From a virus, in IMG/VR virus record IMGVR_UViG_3300032736_000010, positions 1 through 23,355 of that record: a DNA stretch of 23,355 nt, one strand, 5' to 3'. Below, piece by piece: positions 1-7,248 of the stretch (its first letter is position 1; the number at the start of each line of letters is the position of its first letter). Below the pieces are notes generated by a model. It did not search any database, was not told where the DNA came from, and saw only the letters and a program-made list of their open reading frames with translations. The position numbers and the translations under genes are program-made.

Positions 1-273
1 AAATTCAGCAGAATCTTGATTGTTCCATAATTCAATTATTTTAAGCTCACATAAATCTTTGGCTTTCTCAATGTCTGCTAATTCTTCTTCAGTAATTGTA
101 ATGTTATCAAATCGGTAAGCAATCTTTATTTTTTGAATTAACGTATCAATCCCATCAAGCATATCAGGATACGCTTCTATTAGTATATTATATTTAGGAT
201 CTGTACTCATTAATTCCTTTGTGTTCCCAGCTTCCCATTCCCCTTGTCTGTTATCTAAAATTTCAAAAGTCAT
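1..273 (-). CDS. Hypothetical phage protein, 3' end cut by window edge
   Basis: The minus-strand frame opens with ATG at 273 and stays open to base 1, giving 91 residues without a stop, so the C-terminus lies outside the window. The visible part begins MTFEILDNRQGEWEAG and continues as an acidic, mostly helical protein rich in Glu, Asp, Ile and Leu, with no signal peptide or membrane segment. I do not recognise the family. It follows the major capsid protein gene beyond an intrinsic terminator and a 170-base AT-rich spacer with a promoter-like box, so it probably belongs to a separate transcript. Its position after the capsid gene is where head-completion or head-tail connector genes usually lie, but nothing in the sequence proves that role. 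Confidence 0.6.
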   Translation of the reverse strand, partial: MTFEILDNRQGEWEAGNTKELMSTDPKYNILIEAYPDMLDGIDTLIQKIKIAYRFDNITITEEELADIEKAKDLCELKIIELWNNQDSAEF

Positions 274-332
274 ATCTGTTTCGTTTTGCTTTAGCTAATT
301 TAAAATAAATTTTTAATATACCAAACAAAATG

Positions 333-360
333 CAAAAATATTTTTAATTTATTTTTTAAA
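333..360 (-). promoter_or_regulatory. Putative Bacteroidetes-type promoter
   Basis: On the minus strand TATTTTTG (340 to 333) matches the TAnnTTTG -7 box known from Bacteroidetes. A TTTA lies about 16 bases upstream, near where the -33 TTTG is expected. It sits after the capsid-gene terminator and about 60 bases before the ATG at 273. AT-rich DNA makes chance matches common, so this is a candidate only. Confidence 0.4.
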
Positions 361-447
361 GCTAATCTTCATTCGTCATTTAAGGCTATTTAAAACACAA
401 CTTGTGAGGCTAAATTTGGCACAAAATGTATAACTACAATTAAACAT

Positions 448-477
448 AAAAAAACCCCGACCGTTAAGCCAGGGTTT
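448..477 (-). terminator. Intrinsic terminator after major capsid protein gene
   Basis: Read on the minus strand, arms at 477-468 and 461-452 form a 10-bp stem (with two G-U pairs) around a six-base loop, followed directly by seven U residues from the A run at 448-454. It begins about 20 bases after the capsid stop codon and would end the head transcript. Confidence 0.85.
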
Positions 478-498
478 AGTTTGTTGTTTAGTAACTAA

Positions 499-1692
499 TT
501 ATGCAGTCTCTAAAGCTGCTTTGTCAGTTGTAAAGTCTCCTGTTACGAATCCTTTTGGTAAGTAGTTAGTTAAAGCTACTCTTTCGCTTACTCTTACAGT
601 TACAAAACCGTCTCTTACATTAGTTCCATCTTCTCTAAAGAACTCAACAGAAACGTTATCTCTAACCCATAGTTGCGTACCCATTCCGAAGTTACCAACT
701 AAATAGTCTCCAGTTGGGATAGCCGTGTTAATTACAACAGGCACTCCTAAGAAAGTAGGCTGCAATCCAGCGTAAACAGAATCTTTAATATAGTGATTAT
801 CTGTACCTTTCAATAATAAGATTTTGTGGAAATCTGTAGGGTTAAGCATAATATAATCAGCGTTGTAATTAGATAACGCTAATTGGTTTAATGCAGCAGT
901 TAATACGTCAAATTCGTTAGCAGCTTCAATTGCACCAGCGAATCCACCAGCAGCAAATGCAGTTGCATCTGTAATGATACCAGATAAGTTAGAACCTGTT
1001 CCAGCACCGCTTAAAATTTGCGTGTCCTCAACTTCTAGTAATTTTTCTGGCGCTCTTGCAGATAAATAAGAAGTAAGTTGTGGCGTGTCAGCTAACATTT
1101 CTTCTGAAATACGGAAGTAAGTACCGATTTTTCTTACGTTAGCATCAGCAGCAGTCATATCAAAATCAGACTGGGCCAAAGTAGCGCCTTCTGCAACTGG
1201 TGCAGCAGCGTTATTATAACCGCTTTCTTTTACATATCTTACAACGTCAGAAGTAGTAGACCCTTGTGGGATTAACTGTCTTGCGTGTACTGGTCTTGTT
1301 GGGTCAAATTTGTACCCAGCTACTCTATTAGCAGGAATAACCTCGCCAGTAAAGTCTGCGACAGTTGTCATATTAGCTTTAATTTCAAAAGAAGCAGAAC
1401 GAGATCCACCTTTTACAAGGCTTTCAATTGCTCCGTTCTTTAATGCAGATAATAAACCGTTTTTGAAAGTTGCAGGCTTAGAAGCCTCAAAACGCTTTTT
1501 GTTTGCAGTTTCGTTAGCGTCTAATCTTTCGTTTAGTTCGTTAAACTTGTTTACAAGGTTTGTAACCTCGCCTTTAATCATTTCGTCTGCTTTTCCTGTT
1601 GCAGAATCTAATGCTTGACCGTATGCTTTTTCGATACGAGTGTCAATTTCGTTAGATATATTATCTAACTGTGATTTTAAATTTTCGTCCAT
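499..1692 (-). CDS. Major capsid protein, HK97 fold
   Basis: A 397-residue protein that would build the icosahedral shell. Residues 1 to about 70 are charged and coiled-coil-like (MDENLKSQLDNISNEIDTR), as expected for the delta/scaffolding domain that the prohead protease removes in HK97-type heads. The rest fits the HK97 capsid family: a segment around TSDVVRYVKESGYNNAA, a central GSGTGSNLSGI-like loop (seen as GAGTGSNLSGI), and the C-terminal VSVEFFREDGTNVRDGFVTV region where capsid proteins of this family contact neighbours. Length is normal for the unprocessed family. It follows the protease gene by six bases and is the last gene before a strong terminator, fitting a highly expressed product. 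The ATG at 1692 is preceded by an A/T-rich leader and no Shine-Dalgarno sequence. Confidence 0.92.
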   Translation of the reverse strand: MDENLKSQLDNISNEIDTRIEKAYGQALDSATGKADEMIKGEVTNLVNKFNELNERLDANETANKKRFEASKPATFKNGLLSALKNGAIESLVKGGSRSASFEIKANMTTVADFTGEVIPANRVAGYKFDPTRPVHARQLIPQGSTTSDVVRYVKESGYNNAAAPVAEGATLAQSDFDMTAADANVRKIGTYFRISEEMLADTPQLTSYLSARAPEKLLEVEDTQILSGAGTGSNLSGIITDATAFAAGGFAGAIEAANEFDVLTAALNQLALSNYNADYIMLNPTDFHKILLLKGTDNHYIKDSVYAGLQPTFLGVPVVINTAIPTGDYLVGNFGMGTQLWVRDNVSVEFFREDGTNVRDGFVTVRVSERVALTNYLPKGFVTGDFTTDKAALETA

Positions 1693-1698
1693 TTTAAT

Positions 1699-2379
1699 TT
1701 ATTTTTTAAGACTGTTATACAAATATTTCAATACTTCGCTAACATCTTCGTTTTTTGTTTCCGGCAAAGTGTCTTCAACAGACGGCTCTGTGGCATTTAC
1801 AAATAAAGATTTTAGTTTGTAAAGTTCAGCTTCAATAGCATAGCCTAACTCGTCGGATATATCGCCCTTACGAATTAGTTTAGCTAGGTTATCATATTTA
1901 TTAGCTATTTTCTCAACGTCTACATTTCCTTTTATATCTAATATAAGGGCCTGGTCGTTTGCTGCTAACGTTACGGCGCTAATTTCAAAAAGTTTTACTT
2001 CTCTAATTTCACGGTAACCGTTAGCCATTCCTTTATTAATTGGCAATATACCAACGCTATTTTCAGTAACAACGCCGGCCTTAATTAATTGCATTACGTC
2101 TTTACCTAATCTAGTTTGTGGTATTTCAGCTTCAAATACTAAACCTTTTTCGTCTTCGTATAGGTTTAACATTTTACCTAGTGGCCAATCCATATTGTGC
2201 TGGTATAAATACCTAACACGGTCGCCGTTTTCCTTTATAGTTTTAGTATATGCGCCTTTTGTAATTATATCGCCATCGGAATCTACATTCCCAAAAACAG
2301 AACCGTAACCTTTAACGATACCGCTTTTATTGTCAGCGTCTATAAGTTCGCCAATCGGCGATGCTTTATATAACATCAT
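1699..2379 (-). CDS. HK97-family prohead maturation protease
   Basis: A 226-residue protein of the HK97 gp4-like serine protease family, which trims the capsid protein inside the prohead. The N-terminal half carries the family pattern: GIVKGYGSVFGNVDSDGDII (about 20-39), YQHNMDWPLGK around His61, the probable catalytic histidine, and TENSVGILP around Ser108, in the place of the family's catalytic serine. LFEISAVTLAAN (130-141) matches the conserved strand that follows. The last 70 residues are charged and probably removed or disordered. It lies between the head morphogenesis gene and the capsid gene, the standard order. Two ATG codons are adjacent at the start (2379 and 2376), and either could be used. 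The serine motif differs slightly from the usual S-x-G-F form. Confidence 0.88.
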   Translation of the reverse strand: MMLYKASPIGELIDADNKSGIVKGYGSVFGNVDSDGDIITKGAYTKTIKENGDRVRYLYQHNMDWPLGKMLNLYEDEKGLVFEAEIPQTRLGKDVMQLIKAGVVTENSVGILPINKGMANGYREIREVKLFEISAVTLAANDQALILDIKGNVDVEKIANKYDNLAKLIRKGDISDELGYAIEAELYKLKSLFVNATEPSVEDTLPETKNEDVSEVLKYLYNSLKK

Positions 2380-2390
2380 AGTTTATAAAA

Positions 2391-2404
2391 TTTCTGTAAA
2401 GATA
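2391..2404 (-). promoter_or_regulatory. Promoter-like TATCTTTACAGAAA box
   Basis: The minus-strand string TATCTTTACAGAAA lies 12 bases before the protease ATG. It matches boxes before the portal (4626), membrane-protein (7037) and tail-tube (22564) genes. It resembles the Bacteroidetes -7 element TAnnTTTG with A in place of the last G. Whether it is a promoter or a translational leader cannot be decided from sequence. Confidence 0.3.
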
Positions 2405-2420
2405 TTAAATTTTGTTTTAT

Positions 2421-3242
2421 TTATGTAAGGCCAAAACCTATACCTGTAATAATATCAGTTGTATTTGCATCTGGCTTTGGAAAAGGCGCCGCAGAACACC
2501 TACAATTTACAACGTTTCTAGCGCTACCACTACCAGGCCCAATAATATATTCCCCACCTACAAAAAAGTTTTTATTAAAATCCACTATTTGTTTATTAGC
2601 AGCACCGTGCCAATCTCGTTCCCTTCCGTCCATTGAAGTAATCCATTCCTTATGCATATCTTGACCAGCGTAAACGCTTTGAGCGCTACGCATAGTCGCT
2701 ACATTTGCAGCCCTTGTCGCTTCTGTTCTAACTAAACGCCTTGCTTGGAATTTACTGTAGTTATCATATTGGCGCATTAACATTCTAGCCCTTACAACTT
2801 CGCCCTCTGCCATAAATATAGGGTCGGCCATTAGCTTACGCAATACACTAAGCAAATTACCCTTTGCGGTGCCTTGTACTAACGTAACCCTTTCGGCAGC
2901 CACTTGCATACCATAGGAACGGAAATAAGCCCTCCAGCTTTCTTGCTCTTGGGTTGCATCAAATTGTTTAGTAATAAATTTGTCTGAATTATTTGCATAC
3001 CAATTAGCAAATCGCATACCAATACTTTCGTAAAGGTTCTCGTACCCTTTTTGGAAACCGTCTTTTGTAAATACCGCTAATAAGTCAGCAGAATTTAAAC
3101 CGCCGTTTTGCGTGTATATATCTACGGCCTTTTTGCTTTCTGTTAAATAGTATTTAGTAAACTCTTTTAAACTTGCAGCTTCGGCAGTATTTAAAAGGCT
3201 TTCAAATTCCTTTTGCCATTTTGCCCTTTGCTCATTGTTCAT
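2421..3242 (-). CDS. Head morphogenesis protein, Mu gpF-like minor capsid protein
   Basis: A 273-residue protein of the phage Mu F-like (SPP1 gp7-like) head morphogenesis family, a few copies of which associate with the portal during procapsid assembly. The recognisable part is the C-terminal domain: TEATRAANVATMRSAQS, then KEWITSMDGRERDWHGAANK, then GPGSGSARNVVNCRCS, which holds the family's typical N-C-R-C signature near the end. The N-terminal half is helical. The gene starts one base after the portal gene ends (ATG at 3242, portal stop at 3243), so translation is probably coupled. It sits between portal and protease, its standard place. Confidence 0.87.
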   Translation of the reverse strand: MNNEQRAKWQKEFESLLNTAEAASLKEFTKYYLTESKKAVDIYTQNGGLNSADLLAVFTKDGFQKGYENLYESIGMRFANWYANNSDKFITKQFDATQEQESWRAYFRSYGMQVAAERVTLVQGTAKGNLLSVLRKLMADPIFMAEGEVVRARMLMRQYDNYSKFQARRLVRTEATRAANVATMRSAQSVYAGQDMHKEWITSMDGRERDWHGAANKQIVDFNKNFFVGGEYIIGPGSGSARNVVNCRCSAAPFPKPDANTTDIITGIGFGLT

Positions 3243-4598
3243 TTACTCTTTGTTTGGTTGGTCTAGTAATGGGTCTGGCATATTTAAAGGCATAAGATTG
3301 GCTGGTATAAAAAAGTCGTCCATTTGTACGTTATCTTCTCTGCCATAATACATCGCTTCACGCTTTTCGTTTGGCGAAACCCACCAAGCTTGGCTTAATT
3401 GCCCTACAATTTTTTCTAATTCGTCCTGTAATTCTGGAACGGCGCTATAATCAAAATCAATATAAATGTTAGGGCCATACTGCGGCGCTAACCATCTGTT
3501 TAATTCGTCTCTTAATTTTGCCAACTCTGGAATAACCGCGTTTTGATATAAAGCCTTTTTGGCTTCCTTCATATTGTTATAAGTTGCGCTATCGGTATTG
3601 TTTAATAATTGTACCGGTACGTTGTAAATATTACATAAATCTTTAACAGTAGAATTATATTGTTCAATAAGCGCCAAATCAGTAGCGGGCAATCCAAAGT
3701 TTACCCAGCTTAATTTTGACGGCGTTATAATTATATCGCCAGCATTTTGGCTGCCCTGGTGCTGCTTTCTGAACTTATCTTTTAACGCTTGCGCTTGTAC
3801 TTCGTTTATATCGCCTTCTTCTGACATTAATATACCCCTAGCCGTTTGGTTCTGTAAGTATTTAACACCTGTTGTAAGCGCTTCATTGTTTGCGGTTAAA
3901 GAACGTAACCCAGCGCGTAATGGCGACTGTCCGTATAAATGCGTTCCAGTTCCGTCATAGTCTGGGTTAAAATCTTTAATATGGCAAATAGAATCTGCTG
4001 GCGCTTCAAACGTTCCGTTGTATTGCAGCTTGTAACCTTGTACTGGCTCCATAATTCCGCCACTTACTATTTCAACGTTTTGCGAAGGCAATACATATAA
4101 TTCTGTAAATTTATTAGCATTACCGCCAGTTTCTGGCCCAATACCATAAATAAATCTGTTGCCAGTTAATTTACCAAAAGCAACTACTTCTGTAAGCCAG
4201 GAATTGTAAGACTGCGCAGGGTTAGGGCGTTCCATTAATTCGTGTAATGGGTGTCCTTGTAATTCGTTAAATGCCTTTCGTTTTAATACCCTTGCATTGT
4301 GCATTACATTAGCGTCCATATAACCGCTGGTCATTGACTTGTAACGCTTAGAATCCGCAACGTTTTTAACCTCATATACTTGAAGCGGTATTGTAGTTGC
4401 CGCCTTTGTTATTAGGTTAATAATAGAGTAAACGGTTGCGTTTGTTTGGTAACCTTGCTTTATATACGTTTCGTCGTTCTCTTGGTTCCATACTATGGAA
4501 TCGCCAAGCCAGTTATAAAGCGCCTTATTATAATTAATATTAGTGTTTTGTGCGCCTTTAGTAACTAGCGACTTAAATCTGTCTAGGATAGATGCCAT
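3243..4598 (-). CDS. Portal protein, HK97 family
   Basis: A 451-residue protein matching the HK97-type (phage_portal) family that forms the dodecameric ring at the unique head vertex through which DNA enters and leaves. Signals are NATVYSIINLITKAATTIPL near residue 55, the HPLHELMERPNPAQS stretch near 115, a GNRFIYGI strand, and the YNVPVQLLNNTDSATYNNM segment near 345, which is the conserved family motif before the C-terminal helical crown. The last 20 residues are proline-rich. Length is typical. It is flanked by the large terminase upstream and the head morphogenesis gene downstream, the expected order for packaging and head genes. Confidence 0.92.
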   Translation of the reverse strand: MASILDRFKSLVTKGAQNTNINYNKALYNWLGDSIVWNQENDETYIKQGYQTNATVYSIINLITKAATTIPLQVYEVKNVADSKRYKSMTSGYMDANVMHNARVLKRKAFNELQGHPLHELMERPNPAQSYNSWLTEVVAFGKLTGNRFIYGIGPETGGNANKFTELYVLPSQNVEIVSGGIMEPVQGYKLQYNGTFEAPADSICHIKDFNPDYDGTGTHLYGQSPLRAGLRSLTANNEALTTGVKYLQNQTARGILMSEEGDINEVQAQALKDKFRKQHQGSQNAGDIIITPSKLSWVNFGLPATDLALIEQYNSTVKDLCNIYNVPVQLLNNTDSATYNNMKEAKKALYQNAVIPELAKLRDELNRWLAPQYGPNIYIDFDYSAVPELQDELEKIVGQLSQAWWVSPNEKREAMYYGREDNVQMDDFFIPANLMPLNMPDPLLDQPNKE

Positions 4599-4611
4599 TG
4601 TCTATATAAAA

Positions 4612-4626
4612 TTTTTTGTAAAAATA
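4612..4626 (-). promoter_or_regulatory. Promoter-like TATTTTTACAAAAAA box
   Basis: On the minus strand TATTTTTACAAAAAA ends 13 bases before the portal ATG, in the 34-base gap after the large terminase gene. It is one of four near-identical boxes in the window that precede start codons, and is close to the Bacteroidetes TAnnTTTG consensus. Confidence 0.35.
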
Positions 4627-4632
4627 CGAATT

Positions 4633-5994
4633 TTACACTACAAAAAAGTTATTAATTAAATTCCTTTCTATTGAGTAACTCGTAACGTCAATATGTTCGT
4701 CGTGTTTTGCGTTAGGAAAAGTGCTTACTTGCTGTATAAAAGCATCGTTCCAATTGTCTTTAACTAAATATACCCTTCCGCCTTCTATAAATGGCGACGA
4801 TGCCCTGGCCCTTTCAATTTTTGAATACCTTACAAAATTGGTTTTTAATTCGCTTACATTAAAGTTTGTTTCTCGCCTTAGTAATTGCACCAATGATTTA
4901 CCGGACGCTTTAGGCTCGACTAATATCTGTTGAATATGCACGCCGCAGCTTTTTACAAAACTTTCAATAAAGGTTTTAAGTTCTGGCATTTCTAGGTATT
5001 TATCTATGCTTTTAAGAACGTACAAATTGCCGTCTTTACCTTTACCACTTATTTGTATTCCTGTGGGGTCGTTCCTGGTGTCTTTTGTATACGCGCCATC
5101 AATAAACATCTCCCAATATACATCGCCTGGTATCTCTGCTTTATTTACAATATTAAACCAATCCTTACGCCATTCCCCACCCTCTTGAGGCGCAGGCTCT
5201 TGCATATACTGACCACTAAAAGTATATCTGTCGGCTTGCCTAATGGCTTCTAATTCGTCAAAGCTATGTTTGCTAGGCCAAAGTGCGTTGTTATCTTTAT
5301 CTAGCGCTGCCAGCTTTAAATGGTGCCACTCCTCACCACTACCACCGTCTAATAAATACCCGCTAAAATCTTCTTCGTGTAGCCTTTGCATAATAACTAT
5401 AATAGGTACGTCTCTGCTATTTACACGCGACCTAATTGTGGTATTGTATCGGTTATTAATAAATGAGCGCTTAACATCTGAAACGGCATCGTCTGGCTTC
5501 AAAGGATCATCAATAATAATAGCCCCACCAGTACCAGCACCAAATCCAGTTATAGCACCTCCAGAAGCAGTAGCATAAACACCGCCACCGTCTGTAGTGT
5601 ACCATTTCTTTTGGCTCTGGCTATCTTTTTTTAATTCAATTGGCCAAATGCTTTGGTATGCGTCGCTAGTAATAAAGTCCCTAGTTTGCGAACTATTGTC
5701 CAAAGCCAGGGCATCTGAATAGGATAAGTGTATAAATTTAGAAGCTGGGTTTTTAGCAAGGGACCACGCTATAAACATTTTTACGGCAATCTCTGTTTTA
5801 CCATACCTAGGCGGTATATTAATTATAAGGCGCTTTATTTCGCCTTTATTTACCTTTTCAAGGGTTTGGGCCAGTTTAATGTGAAACGGCGCCACCTCAA
5901 ACTTATTGCCTGTATTTTCTTTAAAAATAAATCTTGTAAAGAATAGTAAACTATCAATACATTTATCTTTAATAACCTCGCTAATTGCTTCCAT
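4633..5994 (-). CDS. terL: Terminase large subunit (packaging ATPase and nuclease)
   Basis: A 453-residue motor protein that pumps DNA into the prohead and cuts the concatemer. The N-terminal ATPase shows a Walker A motif PPRYGKTE at 61-68, an HLSYSDALA segment at 89-97, and a Walker B motif AIIIDDPLK at 158-166. A coupling-like segment IIVIMQRLHEEDF lies at 198-210. The C-terminal RNase H-like nuclease shows the expected acidic residues: Asp299 in FIDGAYT, Glu360 in LVEPKASGKS, and Asp436 in HDEHIDVTSY. Length is normal and no key residue is missing. It follows the small terminase candidate by nine bases and precedes the portal gene. Packaging strategy (cos or headful) cannot be read from this alone. 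Confidence 0.95.
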   Translation of the reverse strand: MEAISEVIKDKCIDSLLFFTRFIFKENTGNKFEVAPFHIKLAQTLEKVNKGEIKRLIINIPPRYGKTEIAVKMFIAWSLAKNPASKFIHLSYSDALALDNSSQTRDFITSDAYQSIWPIELKKDSQSQKKWYTTDGGGVYATASGGAITGFGAGTGGAIIIDDPLKPDDAVSDVKRSFINNRYNTTIRSRVNSRDVPIIVIMQRLHEEDFSGYLLDGGSGEEWHHLKLAALDKDNNALWPSKHSFDELEAIRQADRYTFSGQYMQEPAPQEGGEWRKDWFNIVNKAEIPGDVYWEMFIDGAYTKDTRNDPTGIQISGKGKDGNLYVLKSIDKYLEMPELKTFIESFVKSCGVHIQQILVEPKASGKSLVQLLRRETNFNVSELKTNFVRYSKIERARASSPFIEGGRVYLVKDNWNDAFIQQVSTFPNAKHDEHIDVTSYSIERNLINNFFVV

Positions 5995-6003
5995 TTTCCC
6001 ATT

Positions 6004-6387
6004 TTAGTATTCTTTGTCTAGTATTTCGTCTATTTGTTTTTTAGCTTCCTCTGACATTTTACCTACCGGAACTGCTCCCTGGTGTCTTATCTCTTGCCTA
6101 GAACCATTAAGCCTATGCGCTTCGTCATCTGTGGCAATCATTTTCATTAAGGCAACTTGCAAAGTAGCATTTTCAGATTGGTACCATTTATTGCGCATCG
6201 AAACCTTAATATTAATCTTATTTTTACTAAGCGCGTCCTTTATAGTGTCTAATTTATCTAAGCCGTGATTGTAAAACGTTGCCCTAGAGCAACTTACATA
6301 AACAACGACATCTTCAATAAAAAATAGCTTGTATTTATCAATTGCATCTAGTGCTTCCTGTTCTAATTCGTTTGTATCGTATGACAT
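6004..6387 (-). CDS. Putative terminase small subunit
   Basis: A 127-residue protein directly upstream of the large terminase. The segment YKLFFIEDVVVYVSCSRATFYNHGLDK (in part residues 19-45) looks like a helix-turn-helix in which VSCSRATFYNHGL would be the recognition region. A helical middle part (ATLQVALMKMIATDDEAHRLNG) resembles the oligomerisation core of small terminases, and an acidic C-terminus (EEAKKQIDEILDKEY) is of the kind that contacts the large subunit. Assignment rests on position, size and the HTH; the family is too divergent to name from sequence reading. An alternative is another DNA-binding packaging accessory factor. ATG at 6387 follows the ParB-like gene's TAA by one base. 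Confidence 0.7.
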   Translation of the reverse strand: MSYDTNELEQEALDAIDKYKLFFIEDVVVYVSCSRATFYNHGLDKLDTIKDALSKNKINIKVSMRNKWYQSENATLQVALMKMIATDDEAHRLNGSRQEIRHQGAVPVGKMSEEAKKQIDEILDKEY

Positions 6388-6388
6388 T

Positions 6389-6850
6389 TTATTTCATTTT
6401 AGACCCGCAAGTTGGGCAAATTTCTTTTAGCAATTCCTGTTGTACACTATCCTGTACAGGGTCGTCTTCGTCAGCAAACATTTCTTTAGGTAAATCAACG
6501 CCCCAATCAACTATTTTCTGCATATTCCATTCGTTAGCCAATATTTCCCAGTCCCAAGATCCAAAGCTAGAATTGTCTTTAATTATAAATTCGTTCTTTT
6601 TTTCATCGCTCCAGCCTTTAACTTGGTGTACCCATACTTCGCTAAATCCAGCTTCTATAATTGCTTTTAAACGCATATTACCGCCCAATACAATCATATT
6701 TTCGTCTACTACTAAAGGCCTAACTTCTAGCATTTCTGGAAATTCTTTTAATGAATTGACCAGCTTTTTAAAATTAGCTTTATTAATATAACGCGGATTG
6801 TGTTCGTTTGGTTTAGGCTCGCTAGGTTTTACTTTTTTAATATTACCCAT
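6389..6850 (-). CDS. ParB-like nuclease-domain protein with zinc-ribbon tail
   Basis: A 153-residue protein whose N-terminal half fits the ParB/Srx domain: NEHNPRYINKANFKKLVNSL (16-35), VRPLVVDENMIVLGGNMRLK (44-63), then AIIEAGFSEVWVHQVKGW. The GGNMRLKA segment takes the place of the G-x-x-R-x-x-A box of the family. The C-terminus ends in ICPTCGSK, a two-cysteine knuckle that could bind zinc as a dimer or with a partner. In phages such proteins often sit beside terminase genes; proposed roles include site recognition for packaging, nicking, or association with a methyltransferase. No partitioning ATPase is present, so plasmid-type segregation is not supported. It lies in a tight run leading into the terminase genes. 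Confidence 0.75.
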   Translation of the reverse strand: MGNIKKVKPSEPKPNEHNPRYINKANFKKLVNSLKEFPEMLEVRPLVVDENMIVLGGNMRLKAIIEAGFSEVWVHQVKGWSDEKKNEFIIKDNSSFGSWDWEILANEWNMQKIVDWGVDLPKEMFADEDDPVQDSVQQELLKEICPTCGSKMK

Positions 6851-6853
6851 ATA

Positions 6854-7012
6854 CTATTTTAACCATAATATAGAAACGCCAAATACTAAAAACATTATTT
6901 GTATCATACGCTCATCCTCTTGCATTTCAAAAGCCTCGTACTGACCGCTTGCATAGTTTACCCCTAACATTAAACCAAAAATTGGAAAAAAAGTAATTTG
7001 AAAAGTTCCCAT
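6854..7012 (-). CDS. Small two-helix membrane protein
   Basis: A 52-residue protein, taking the ATG at 7012, two bases after the upstream gene's stop, rather than in-frame ATGs further up that lie inside that gene. It has a hydrophobic segment MGTFQITFFPIFGLMLGV (1-18), a polar, acidic middle (ASGQYEAFEMQEDER) and a second hydrophobic segment MIQIMFLVFGVSILWLK to the end. That is a membrane hairpin with an acidic loop. The size would suit a small holin or an accessory membrane factor, but no endolysin gene is near and it lies between replication and packaging genes, so I give no function. A promoter-like box occurs 11 bases before the start. Confidence 0.6.
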   Translation of the reverse strand: MGTFQITFFPIFGLMLGVNYASGQYEAFEMQEDERMIQIMFLVFGVSILWLK

Positions 7013-7013
7013 A

Positions 7014-7247
7014 TTAAAAATATTTTTTGTAAAGGTACTCATATATTTCGTAAATCTTGCCTGTGAGTGTCTCATTTGTATAGCAATCTGGCGAAACTTT
7101 ATGCTCCCCTAACACCTCAACAATTAAAAATATTCCATTTCTTCTAGGCTCTGGAATTACTTTTATATCGTTTTGAATACACCATATTCTAGCATTTGTT
7201 TGAGCATCTGTAGGGACGTATTGTTTTATTGTTTTACGCTTTGCCAT
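7014..7247 (-). CDS. Small basic hypothetical protein
   Basis: A 77-residue protein beginning MAKRKTIKQYVPTDAQTNAR. I chose ATG 7247, one base after the primase-helicase stop codon, over an ATG ten codons upstream that overlaps that gene. The N-terminus is strongly basic, the middle has beta-strand character (NGIFLIVEVLGEHKV), and the end is an aromatic helix (IYEIYEYLYKKYF). No family is recognised. The basic start would suit nucleic-acid binding, but this is only a guess. It shares the transcript of the replication genes. Confidence 0.6.
   Translation of the reverse strand: MAKRKTIKQYVPTDAQTNARIWCIQNDIKVIPEPRRNGIFLIVEVLGEHKVSPDCYTNETLTGKIYEIYEYLYKKYF
7023..7037 (-). promoter_or_regulatory. 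Promoter-like TACCTTTACAAAAAA box
   Basis: Minus-strand TACCTTTACAAAAAA lies inside the last codons of the small basic protein gene and ends 11 bases before the ATG at 7012. It matches three other boxes before start codons (2404, 4626, 22564). If active it would start a late transcript for the membrane protein, ParB-like and terminase genes. Confidence 0.35.
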
Positions 7248-7248
7248 A

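Noticed and set aside
6342-6791. 149-codon plus-strand frame opposite the ParB-like and small terminase genes
   Set aside because: Low-complexity Ser/Leu composition, antisense to two well-supported genes, no promoter or coupling.
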